DNA of 13,362 nt from Candidatus Aenigmatarchaeota archaeon (GTDB lineage Archaea; Aenigmatarchaeota; Aenigmatarchaeia; PWEA01), in assembly GCA_003554235.1 (NCBI GenBank), contig PWFY01000046.1, positions 1 to 13,362 on the forward strand, written 5' to 3'. Position numbers and translations under genes: made by a program. Shown here one piece after another: positions 1-6,048 of the stretch. Each line of letters starts with the position of its first letter. Position 1 is the first letter of the stretch. Under the pieces are notes generated by a model. That model was given only the letters and a program-made list of their open reading frames with translations. It was not told the origin of the DNA and searched no databases.

Positions 1-244
1 CGTCTCCAGCGGAGGCCTCGTCCACAGAATGCACAGAAGCTCCCATGTTTTCTATAACTTCTTCTATGGTTCCAAAGTCCAGTCTGCCCCTTACAGTTAC
101 CTTAACGTTTTCAACCTCCCGGTCGATCTCATAGAGGGAAACGTTAACTCCTTCCACACCATCTACCTTTGACAGTTTTTCCGAAAAAACGGCTATGTCC
201 GGATCATGTGTCTTCAACACGTCTAGTACTATCTTCCTCAACAT
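1..244 (-). CDS. DUF211 family protein, 3' end cut by the window edge
   Basis: Read on the minus strand, an open frame begins at the ATG at 244-242 and runs without a stop to base 1, giving 81 codons. The protein begins MLRKIVLDVLKTHDPDI. It continues with a VDGVEGVNVSLYEIDRE segment, then VENVKVTVRG, and later MGASVHSVDEASAG near the edge. This pattern is that of DUF211, a small (about 95 residue) archaeal family with a ferredoxin-like fold and no agreed function, so only about 10-15 residues should be missing. A GGTG ribosome-binding motif lies six bases before the ATG (complement of 251-254), which supports this start. The gene diverges from the SplB-like gene at 336. The family call is from remembered sequence pattern and is strong; the biological role is unknown. 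Confidence 0.85.
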   Translation of the reverse strand, partial: MLRKIVLDVLKTHDPDIAVFSEKLSKVDGVEGVNVSLYEIDREVENVKVTVRGRLDFGTIEEVIENMGASVHSVDEASAGD

Positions 245-251
245 GTTCTAC

Positions 252-269
252 ACCAGGATTATTCCTGGT
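252..269. repeat. 7-bp inverted repeat in the divergent intergenic region
   Basis: ACCAGGA at 252-258 and TCCTGGT at 263-269 form a perfect inverted repeat around a 4-base TTAT spacer. It lies between the DUF211 start codon and its TATA-like box, overlapping the ribosome-binding GGTG and the predicted transcription start. Two more CCAGG cores follow on the plus strand at 273-277 and 296-300. It could be an operator or a hairpin at the 5' end of the DUF211 mRNA. The repeat is seen; the function is inferred. Confidence 0.5.
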
Positions 270-277
270 CCTCCAGG

Positions 278-284
278 TTTAAAT
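278..284 (-). promoter_or_regulatory. TATA-like box for the DUF211 gene
   Basis: TTTAAAT on the plus strand reads ATTTAAA on the minus strand. It lies about 37 bases before the DUF211 ATG, which would place the transcription start near 254 and leave a leader of about 10 bases holding the GGTG motif. The position is right, but the motif is short. Confidence 0.4.
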
Positions 285-304
285 GGTTGACGGTCCCAGG
301 GAAG

Positions 305-313
305 TATTTTAAA
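305..313 (+). promoter_or_regulatory. TATA box for the SplB-like gene
   Basis: TATTTTAAA is centred 27 bases before the ATG at 336. There is no purine-rich ribosome-binding site just before that ATG, so the spacing predicts a leaderless mRNA starting at or very near the start codon. Confidence 0.6.
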
Positions 314-335
314 GCCTTGAAATGGATTTTAAGAT

Positions 336-1136
336 ATGAATATAAGGGAAGTTAGATGTAAGTCCGTGCTTTCAGACACGGAACTCTATGGGTTGGACTA
401 TTCTATAAACCCGTATACAGGATGCGAACATTCCTGCACATACTGCTACGCCGTATTCATGAAAAAGTTCACAGGCCACAAGGAGAGGTGGGGGAACTTT
501 GTGGACGTAAAGGTAAACGCTCCGGAAGTTCTCAGGGAAGAAGTTCAGAAGAAGGAAAATGGTTCTGTTTTAATGTCATCGGTAACCGACCCGTACCAAC
601 CACTTGAAGAAAAGTACGGAATTACAAGGGAAGTTCTCGAAATACTACAGGAAAACGAATTCAATGTAAGTATACTCACAAAGAATAGTCTTGTTCTCCG
701 GGATATGGACATCCTGAAAAAATTCAACCATGGCCAACTGTCTGCAGGTTTCACGATAAACTTCCTGGACGAAGAGGACAGAAAAGTGTGGGAACCTGGA
801 GCCTCGACCATAGAAAATAGGATGGAAGCACTGAGAAGGCTCAACAGGGAGGGGATCCCTACATACGTACATGTAGGTCCGTGGTTAGAAGGGATAACCG
901 ACCTTGATGGAATACTGGAAAGGGTGGAAGACTTTGTCTACGAATTTCAGATCGAAAACCTGAACAGGAAGAGAGAGTGTGAAGTTATGAAGGCTATAAG
1001 GAAAAACTATCCCGAAGAGGAAGAAAGGTATGAGGAAATTATGAAGGATCCATCCGGTCAAAATGAAAGGCTTGAAGAAGGCGTTAAGGAGCTCAGAAGA
1101 AAAACAAACGTTCCTGTGAGACTTTTTATAGACTAG
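336..1136 (+). CDS. SplB-like radical SAM protein
   Basis: A 266-residue protein of the radical SAM superfamily (COG1533, SplB-related). The CxxxCxxC cluster motif that binds the 4Fe-4S cluster and S-adenosylmethionine is Cys30, Cys34, Cys37, in the context NPYTGCEHSCTYCYA. This Tyr-rich context is typical of COG1533. Downstream, SSVTDPYQPLEE and SILTKN match the conserved blocks after strand 2 and strand 3 of the radical SAM barrel, and VGPWLEGITD fits the late barrel region. Bacterial SplB repairs spore photoproduct in DNA, but most archaeal relatives have no known substrate, so no specific reaction is claimed. The usual extra C-terminal cysteine of true SplB is not obvious here. The gene appears to be leaderless and monocistronic. 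Confidence 0.85.
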   Translation: MNIREVRCKSVLSDTELYGLDYSINPYTGCEHSCTYCYAVFMKKFTGHKERWGNFVDVKVNAPEVLREEVQKKENGSVLMSSVTDPYQPLEEKYGITREVLEILQENEFNVSILTKNSLVLRDMDILKKFNHGQLSAGFTINFLDEEDRKVWEPGASTIENRMEALRRLNREGIPTYVHVGPWLEGITDLDGILERVEDFVYEFQIENLNRKRECEVMKAIRKNYPEEEERYEEIMKDPSGQNERLEEGVKELRRKTNVPVRLFID

Positions 1137-1142
1137 ATAAGA

Positions 1143-1151
1143 TTTTTAAAA
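1143..1151 (+). promoter_or_regulatory. TATA-like box for the cDPGS-like gene
   Basis: TTTTTAAAA is centred about 33 bases before the ATG at 1180, which predicts a leader of only a few bases. It begins seven bases after the end of the SplB-like gene, so the T-run may also help end that transcript. A second AT-rich motif (CTTTAAAC, 1165-1172) is too close to the ATG to act as the TATA box. Confidence 0.45.
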
Positions 1152-1179
1152 GGCTACCTGGAATCTTTAAACGGGAACT

Positions 1180-2520
1180 ATGAACCAGAGAAAAGTGATT
1201 ATACTCGGGGCAGCAGGCAGAGATTTTCATGACTTCAATACCTTTTTCCGCGACAACGAAAACTACGAAGTAGTAGCCTTTACACATACCTCATCACAGA
1301 ACATAGGAGAGGTAGGCAACCAGGATGGGAGGAAGTATCCAACGGAGCTGGCAGGCGATTTATATCCGGAAGGAATACCCATAATCCCAGAGTCTGATAT
1401 GGAAAAAAAGATAAGGGAAGAAGATGTTGATGAGGTCGTTTTTTCCTATTCGGATGTTTCCCATGAAAAGGTTATGCACACCGCATCGCGTGCTCTTTCA
1501 TGTGATGCAAGCTTCAGGCTCATAGGGCCCGGTGAGATTATGCTGGAATCAAAAAGGCCTGTGGTGGCAGTGGATGCCGTCAGGACAGGATGTGGCAAGT
1601 CCCAGGTCTCGGGAAGGATAGCACGGATACTGAAAGAATGGGGAAAAAGGGTTGTGGTTGTAAGAGAACCGATGCCCTATGGAGATCTGAAGAAACAGGC
1701 CGTACAACGTTTTGAGGACCTCGATGATCTGGAAAGAGAAAGAGTGACCATAGAGGAGAGAGAAGAATACGAACAACACATAGAAAACGGAAACATCGTT
1801 TACGCAGGAGTAGACTATGAAAGGATACTGGAAGAGGTAGAAAAGGAGGCCGATATAATACTTTGGGAAGGGGGTAACAACGAGTTTCCGTTTTTTGAAC
1901 CTGATCTACATTTTGTAGTTACAGACGCCATGAGACCTGGACATGAAACAAAATATCATCCCGGGGAAGCCAATCTAAGGATGGCAGACTATGTTATAAT
2001 TAACAAAGAGAACAGTGCCAGAAGCGAAGCAGATGTAGAAGAAATAGTTAAAAATGCTGAAAGCCTCAACCCAGAGGCAGATATAATACATGCAAACTCT
2101 GTGGTAGAGGTGGAAAATCCAAGTAGTGTCCAGGGAAAGGAGGTTCTTGTAGTTGAAGACGGTCCAACATTAACCCATGGAGGGGCTTCGTTTGGGGCAG
2201 GTTACATAGCTGCAAAAAAGTACGGAGCTTCTAAAATAATAGACCCGAGGACCTTTGCCTCCGGGTCGATGAAAGAAATATTCGAAAGATATGAGAACCT
2301 CGGTAATGTACTGCCTGCAATGGGATACAGTAAGAAACAGATCAAAGATCTGGAAAACAGTATAAAAAAGTGTGAGTGCGACACCGTTCTGATTGGAACG
2401 CCCTTTGATCTATCTAGAATTATAGACACAGGGAAAACCACAGAAAGGGCCAGGTACAGGGTCGAAGCGTCCGGAGAAATAGAAGAGGCTTTGAGAAGAA
2501 ATCTGAAAAAACAAGGTTAA
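1180..2520 (+). CDS. Cyclic 2,3-diphosphoglycerate synthetase-like P-loop protein (COG2403)
   Basis: A 446-residue protein of the COG2403 'predicted GTPase' family, which includes the cyclic 2,3-diphosphoglycerate synthetase of Methanothermus. The N-terminal part (about 1-125) opens with a Rossmann-like KVIILGAAGRDFHDFN. The P-loop is in the middle, VDAVRTGCGKSQVSGR, with the nucleotide-binding GKS. It is followed by VVVVREPMPYGDL, by an acidic ILWEGGNNEFPFF block likely to be Walker B, and by a C-terminal PTLTHGGASFGAGYIAA segment typical of this family. Length agrees with full-length members. In methanogens the enzyme makes a thermoprotectant from 2,3-diphosphoglycerate using ATP. Many archaea carry homologues without evidence of that solute, so the reaction here is open. 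No gene of related metabolism is next to it. Confidence 0.8.
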   Translation: MNQRKVIILGAAGRDFHDFNTFFRDNENYEVVAFTHTSSQNIGEVGNQDGRKYPTELAGDLYPEGIPIIPESDMEKKIREEDVDEVVFSYSDVSHEKVMHTASRALSCDASFRLIGPGEIMLESKRPVVAVDAVRTGCGKSQVSGRIARILKEWGKRVVVVREPMPYGDLKKQAVQRFEDLDDLERERVTIEEREEYEQHIENGNIVYAGVDYERILEEVEKEADIILWEGGNNEFPFFEPDLHFVVTDAMRPGHETKYHPGEANLRMADYVIINKENSARSEADVEEIVKNAESLNPEADIIHANSVVEVENPSSVQGKEVLVVEDGPTLTHGGASFGAGYIAAKKYGASKIIDPRTFASGSMKEIFERYENLGNVLPAMGYSKKQIKDLENSIKKCECDTVLIGTPFDLSRIIDTGKTTERARYRVEASGEIEEALRRNLKKQG

Positions 2521-2529
2521 ACAAAAAAC

Positions 2530-2537
2530 TTATATAA
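2530..2537 (+). promoter_or_regulatory. TATA box for the PCNA-primase unit
   Basis: TTATATAA is a strong archaeal TATA match, centred about 32 bases before the PCNA ATG at 2566. It predicts a start of transcription near 2560 and a leader of only a few bases. It probably drives PCNA and the primase gene together. Confidence 0.65.
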
Positions 2538-2565
2538 CTACTCAAATGATTATGTAAGGGGTAAT

Positions 2566-3318
2566 ATGTTCAAAGCAAAGCTATCGGATCCATCGCTCTT
2601 GAAAAATTCGGTCGACACTATCTCAGAGCTAATCCACGAAGGTCTCTTCAAAGTTTCAGAAGATTCACTCTATATGAGAGCAGCAGATAGGGCAACAGTT
2701 GCAGTAGTTGATTTTGAGTTAAAGAAAGATGCATTCGAGGAGTTTAAGTGTGACGAAGAAACAGAAATAGGAGTAAATTTAGAAAGTCTCTTGAATATAC
2801 TAAAAAGAGCCAAAAAGGACGACAGCCTTAGTCTGGAACTTTCCGAAGACGAATCCAGGTTGATTATCTCGATAGGCGACGGTACAAAGAGAGAGTTCGA
2901 GATGCCACTTCTATCCATATCAGGAAGCGAGGTGCCCGAAACAAAGCAGCTGGAATTTTCTTCAACTATGAATTTGAAAAGCTCCGTCCTGAAAAAGGGT
3001 ATAGAAGACGCAGAGATTGTGGCGGATTCGATTCTGTTCAAGGCAGAAGACGGGACTCTCAAACTGGCAGCAAAGAGCGATTCAGGGAGCGTGGAGGCGG
3101 TAACAGAAGAGAGATCTGACGATATGATGGAAATAGATGTGAAGGAAGAAACAGAGAGTAGATATCCAATAGAGTATCTCAAGAAGATACTGAAGGCCTC
3201 GAAAATATCTGATGTAGCGTCACTTAAATTTGGGAATGACTATCCAATGGAACTAAAGTTCGAGGATCCCGATAGGATAAAGATATCTTTCGTTCTCGCG
3301 CCCCGTGTAGAGGAATAA
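2566..3318 (+). CDS. pcn: DNA polymerase sliding clamp (PCNA)
   Basis: A 250-residue protein with the length and sequence of archaeal PCNA, which forms a homotrimeric ring around DNA and holds polymerase, ligase, FEN1 and other partners. It shows the family pattern of two similar domains: an N-terminal part with LFKVSEDSLYMRAADRATVA, including the conserved helix and RAADRA-type turn, a linker with VPETKQLEFS near residue 130, and a second domain ending in ISFVLAPRVEE. The C-terminal LAPRVEE corresponds to the conserved LAPRIE tail found in PCNA. The start is set by the strong TATA box at 2530-2537. The primase gene follows after 26 bases, probably on the same transcript. Confidence 0.95.
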   Translation: MFKAKLSDPSLLKNSVDTISELIHEGLFKVSEDSLYMRAADRATVAVVDFELKKDAFEEFKCDEETEIGVNLESLLNILKRAKKDDSLSLELSEDESRLIISIGDGTKREFEMPLLSISGSEVPETKQLEFSSTMNLKSSVLKKGIEDAEIVADSILFKAEDGTLKLAAKSDSGSVEAVTEERSDDMMEIDVKEETESRYPIEYLKKILKASKISDVASLKFGNDYPMELKFEDPDRIKISFVLAPRVEE

Positions 3319-3344
3319 ACTCCGGTTTTCTGGGGTAGCTTGAA

Positions 3345-4604
3345 ATGGATAGAAATGAGGTTATAGACTACTACAAACAGGAAGAGATTTTAGAATCTAT
3401 TCTCCAAGTCTCAAAAAACAGAGAAGTTGGTGGGACCCTCTACAATGGAAGATACACATCAAGACCAAACGTCCTGCAGTACAAGAACGATCTCATGGGA
3501 TTGGTCAAAAAAGGAGTTGTTGCATTCCACGCATCCGTCGAGAGATGGAAAAATCCAATGAAACTCGATACAAAGATGAGAAAAGACGATATGAACAGGC
3601 TCAGAAATGGATGGGACCTTATTCTGGACATAGATTCTGACATGGGTCTAGAAGCAGCAAAATTAGCCGCTAAGAGAATAATACAGGTACTGGAAGACTA
3701 TAAAATAGAAGATTATGGGTTAAAGTTCTCCGGAAGACGTGGATTTCATATATGTGTTCCATGGAGGGCCTTTCCAAAGAAGGTGGACTTTGAAGACACA
3801 AGCAACCAGTTTCCTGAAATACCACAGGCTGTGGCTTCGTATATAAGAGAAAAGATAAAACCCCTTCTGCTCCAGGATTTAATAGAACTAAAGGGGTCTT
3901 TCCATGAGCTCTCCCAGGATATAGAAGGGCATGTCGATAGACTGACACCCTTCGTCTTTGTAGAAGTGGAAAAAGACTGGGGTAAACGTCATCTTTTCAG
4001 GATGCCGTATTCACTACACGACAGCACTTGGCTGGTGTCTTATCCTTTGAAGAAGGAAGAGCTGGATGGGTTTGAGATGGAAGATGCAAGTCCAGGGAGA
4101 GTTGAACTTGGAAGGGAGTTCTTCAAAAACGTAGAAAGGGCGTGCGCAAAGGACCTGGTCGTGGACGCTGTAAACTGGATGAGCAAGAAAAGGGAAAGAA
4201 AGGAGGATAAAGAGGAGGTTGAAAAGATAAAGCCAACAGACCCCATCCCCGAGGACAGGTTCCCGCCCTGCATAAAAAACATACTTGACGGCATCCCCGG
4301 CGGAAGAAAGAGAAGTGTCTTTGTACTCATAACTTTCTTGAGGAGAATGGGCTGGGACTGGGAGAAAGTAGAGGAAAGGCTCGGCGCGTGGAACGATAAA
4401 AACGACCCGCCTCTCCAAGAGAACTATATAAATACCCAGCTCAAGTGGTTTAAAAGACAGGAAAGAGACCTGGTTTCACCATCTTGCGACAATGGTATGT
4501 ACTATAGGTCGTTTGGTGTCTGTAGTCCTGATAAAAAATGCAAACAAGGCACAGATGAAATCAAGATAAAGAACCCTGTGGTATACCCTTTCAAAAAGAA
4601 ATAA
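3345..4604 (+). CDS. priS: DNA primase, PriS fused to a PriL-like Fe-S domain
   Basis: A 419-residue single-chain primase that makes RNA primers for replication. Residues 1 to about 280 are the archaeo-eukaryotic PriS catalytic domain. They show the DxD metal-binding pair Asp95 and Asp97 (LILDIDSD), the SGRRGFH motif at 129-135 with its conserved Ser and His, a probable third metal Asp211, and the HLFRMPYSLH block at 216-225. A charged linker (about 281-300) leads to a C-terminal part resembling the PriL C-terminal domain: FPPCIKNIL, a helical RSVFVLITFLRRMGW segment, then PSCDNG and GVCSPDKKC. Cys309, Cys381, Cys393 and Cys399 fit the four 4Fe-4S ligands. Ordinary archaeal PriS is about 330-360 residues and lacks this tail. 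No cysteine-rich zinc knuckle is visible in the PriS part. Confidence 0.9.
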   Translation: MDRNEVIDYYKQEEILESILQVSKNREVGGTLYNGRYTSRPNVLQYKNDLMGLVKKGVVAFHASVERWKNPMKLDTKMRKDDMNRLRNGWDLILDIDSDMGLEAAKLAAKRIIQVLEDYKIEDYGLKFSGRRGFHICVPWRAFPKKVDFEDTSNQFPEIPQAVASYIREKIKPLLLQDLIELKGSFHELSQDIEGHVDRLTPFVFVEVEKDWGKRHLFRMPYSLHDSTWLVSYPLKKEELDGFEMEDASPGRVELGREFFKNVERACAKDLVVDAVNWMSKKRERKEDKEEVEKIKPTDPIPEDRFPPCIKNILDGIPGGRKRSVFVLITFLRRMGWDWEKVEERLGAWNDKNDPPLQENYINTQLKWFKRQERDLVSPSCDNGMYYRSFGVCSPDKKCKQGTDEIKIKNPVVYPFKKK

Positions 4605-4606
4605 CG

Positions 4607-4613
4607 TATTTAA
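4607..4613 (+). promoter_or_regulatory. TATA box for the GINS gene
   Basis: TATTTAA lies immediately after the primase stop codon and is centred 27 bases before the GINS ATG at 4637. This is the exact spacing expected for a leaderless mRNA, and no ribosome-binding site is present. The GINS gene can therefore be transcribed independently of the primase. Confidence 0.6.
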
Positions 4614-4636
4614 CTTTTGCTTGAAAAGATAAAGAT

Positions 4637-5374
4637 ATGTCAGAAGAGGAAGAAAGTGCAATAACCTTCGAGACCTTCAGAAAGTTCCAAAGAAAGGAAA
4701 AGAAGAATGAGAAGTTGCAGGAACTGCCCGAAGACTTCTTCAAAGCCTGTGTAGACTGGATAAACAGCAAGGAAGAAGAGTTCGAGGAAAGCGGCGACTC
4801 GACCCTGATCCGTGAACTCGAAAACGTAAAGAGCATAGTAAGTGACATCTTTGAAAGGAGAAGAAAGAAAATACTGATACTTGCCCTACATTCTGTCCGA
4901 AGTAAGAAGGTTTCAGAAAATCTGCTTCCAGAGGAAAGAGAGTTCTTCGAAAAAACTGTAAAGAATCTGCGAAACCTGGAAGTAAACCTATTGGAAAGGG
5001 TTTTGAAAGGTAAAAAACCTGAAAGCGCAGACGACGAGGAAGACGACGAAGACGAAGAAGAAGAGGAAAGTGAAGAGGAAGGTCAAAAAGAAGGAGAAAG
5101 TAGGGAGGAAGAAATTAAAGAAGATGGAAAGGGTGGTGGGAAAAAGAATGATGTTAAGACAAAGGAAATTGGAAATGAAAAGAAGGCCGAAAAAGTTGAT
5201 GTTAAAACAGCTGAAAACCAAGTACTTGTAAGAATAACAGACGCCGTAGAACAGTTTATGGGAACAGACCAGGAAGAATATGGACCACTGGAACAGGGTG
5301 ATATTGTAACCCTGCCTGAAGACATAGCCGGGCTTCTGATCGAAAGGGATAAAGCAGAAAAGGCGGGGATCTAG
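4637..5374 (+). CDS. gins51: GINS complex subunit, Gins51 type
   Basis: A 245-residue GINS-family protein (COG1711), a part of the archaeal CMG-like replicative helicase with MCM and GAN/Cdc45. The alpha-helical A domain comes first (about 20-130), with LPEDFF near residue 33, RKKILILAL in the middle, and LLPEEREFFEKTVKNL. A long low-complexity acidic then lysine-rich linker spans about 134-195. The small B domain is at the C-terminus (about 195-245), with QVLVRITDAVEQFMG, GPLEQGDIVTLPEDIAGLLIE and a basic end. A-then-B order is that of Gins51 rather than Gins23. The linker is longer than usual and contains a DVKT element repeated about 17 residues apart. Location beside PCNA and primase fits a replication role. 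Confidence 0.88.
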   Translation: MSEEEESAITFETFRKFQRKEKKNEKLQELPEDFFKACVDWINSKEEEFEESGDSTLIRELENVKSIVSDIFERRRKKILILALHSVRSKKVSENLLPEEREFFEKTVKNLRNLEVNLLERVLKGKKPESADDEEDDEDEEEEESEEEGQKEGESREEEIKEDGKGGGKKNDVKTKEIGNEKKAEKVDVKTAENQVLVRITDAVEQFMGTDQEEYGPLEQGDIVTLPEDIAGLLIERDKAEKAGI

Positions 5375-5414
5375 CTGTTTAAAGTAAAAAACAAACCCGT
5401 TGAAAACCTATCAA

Positions 5415-5422
5415 CTTTAAAA
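5415..5422 (+). promoter_or_regulatory. Possible upstream TATA-like box before the L44e operon
   Basis: CTTTAAAA lies in the 142-base gap between the GINS gene and the 16-codon ORF. If used, it would give an untranslated leader of about 70 bases. It is weaker in position than the box at 5465-5473. Apart from these two boxes, the gap shows no conserved-looking ORF and no RNA motif that I recognise. Confidence 0.25.
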
Positions 5423-5464
5423 GTGTCAAAATAATAATAAGAAGTGCTCTATTGAAACGATAGA

Positions 5465-5473
5465 TTTAAAAAA
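5465..5473 (+). promoter_or_regulatory. TATA-like box for the leader ORF and L44e operon
   Basis: TTTAAAAAA is centred about 48 bases before the ATG at 5517. It predicts transcription starting near 5495 and a leader of about 22 bases containing an AAGGTGA ribosome-binding site. This differs from the leaderless promoters elsewhere in the window. Confidence 0.45.
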
Positions 5474-5516
5474 TTTAGAAACGAAGATCCCAAAGATTGG
5501 ACCATAAGGTGAAAAT

Positions 5517-5567
5517 ATGAAAACAAGTGAAACCGAGGCTCTCAAGTTTACAGTGGTGGGACTATGA
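5517..5567 (+). CDS. Candidate 16-residue leader peptide ORF coupled to L44e
   Basis: An ATG at 5517 opens a short frame encoding MKTSETEALKFTVVGL and stopping with TGA at 5565-5567. An AAGGTGA ribosome-binding site lies just before it (GGTGA at 5508-5512). The stop overlaps the L44e start as ATGA (5564-5567), the classic arrangement for translational coupling. I do not recognise the peptide. It could be a real small protein, a regulatory leader peptide, or a chance ORF in the leader of the ribosomal protein operon. The good ribosome-binding site and precise overlap favour translation, but such short frames occur by chance. Confidence 0.4.
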   Translation: MKTSETEALKFTVVGL

Positions 5568-5857
5568 AAATACCAGAAACCCAAAGGAGATACTGCCCGA
5601 ACTGCGATAAGCACACTGAACACAGGGTGAAAAGGGAAAGTCAGGGACCCCGTTTAAATCCTTCTGCACACTCGAAAGGAGAAAGAAGGAGCAGAAGAAG
5701 GGAAAGAGGCTACGGAAACAGCGGCAAGTCATCAAAACAGGTCAGCGGTGAAAAACCAACGAGACGTGTGGATCTCCGGTATGAATGCCAAGCCTGTGGA
5801 AAGAAGCAGACAATAGGCAGAGGATTCCGGGTCAAAAGACTTGAGATAGAAAGGTGA
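5564..5857 (+). CDS. rpl44e: Ribosomal protein L44e (eL42), large subunit
   Basis: A 97-residue basic protein of the eL42/L44e family, located near the E-site of the large ribosomal subunit. It opens MKIPETQRRYCPNC, the family signature, and has a zinc-binding pair Cys11/Cys14 matched by Cys75/Cys78 (YECQACGKK). The middle is highly basic, with many Arg, Lys and Ser, as expected for the rRNA-binding loop, and RLNPSAHSKGERR is in the expected place. A GGTGGG purine run precedes the ATG by three bases. The gene is first of a tight set with S27e four bases downstream and aIF2 alpha after that, the usual archaeal order. Confidence 0.95.
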   Translation: MKIPETQRRYCPNCDKHTEHRVKRESQGPRLNPSAHSKGERRSRRRERGYGNSGKSSKQVSGEKPTRRVDLRYECQACGKKQTIGRGFRVKRLEIER

Positions 5858-5861
5858 TAAA
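5853..5861 (+). promoter_or_regulatory. Ribosome-binding site overlapping the L44e stop, for S27e
   Basis: GGTGATAAA directly precedes the S27e ATG at 5862, and its TGA is the L44e stop codon. GGTGAT is complementary to the ATCACC core at the 3' end of archaeal 16S rRNA. The same 13 bases, GGTGATAAAATGG, recur at the next gene junction. Confidence 0.7.
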
Positions 5862-6044
5862 ATGGAGATAAAGGAACCTCAGTCAAAGTTTTTGAAAGTT
5901 TCTTGTTCAAACTGTGGAAACGAACAGATTATATTCAACAGACCTACCAAGAAGGCTTCATGCCTAGAATGTGAAGAAGTTCTTTGTGAGCCAACGGGTG
6001 GCATGGGCATGATAAAAACCAAAATAAAAGAGGTATTCAGGTGA
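5862..6044 (+). CDS. rps27e: Ribosomal protein S27e (eS27), small subunit
   Basis: A 60-residue protein, the normal length for archaeal eS27. It carries a C4 zinc ribbon with Cys15, Cys18, Cys34 and Cys37 (SCSNCGNEQIIF then ASCLECEEVL), followed by the family's GGMG turn near residues 46-49. It is a small-subunit structural protein. The gene starts four bases after L44e stops and ends four bases before aIF2 alpha, so the three are almost certainly cotranscribed and translated from adjacent initiation sites. Confidence 0.95.
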   Translation: MEIKEPQSKFLKVSCSNCGNEQIIFNRPTKKASCLECEEVLCEPTGGMGMIKTKIKEVFR

Positions 6045-6048
6045 TAAA
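6040..6048 (+). promoter_or_regulatory. Ribosome-binding site overlapping the S27e stop, for aIF2 alpha
   Basis: GGTGATAAA precedes the ATG at 6049 and contains the S27e stop codon TGA. It is identical to the site before S27e, including the following ATGG. It fixes the aIF2 alpha start. Confidence 0.7.

Noticed and set aside
2670..3182. Open minus-strand frame of 170 codons opposite PCNA
   Set aside because: It is rich in Ser and Phe, as expected from the complement of an Asp/Glu/Lys-rich gene, resembles no known family, and lies wholly inside a certain PCNA gene.
5029..5150. Acidic residues as evidence of an extreme halophile
   Set aside because: Acidic runs are confined to linkers and tails, and lysine is abundant in nearly every protein, unlike typical salt-in proteomes.
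5375..5516. Small RNA such as a C/D box guide in the gap before the L44e operon
   Set aside because: No paired C box and D box or stable hairpin was found by reading; only two TATA-like motifs stand out.
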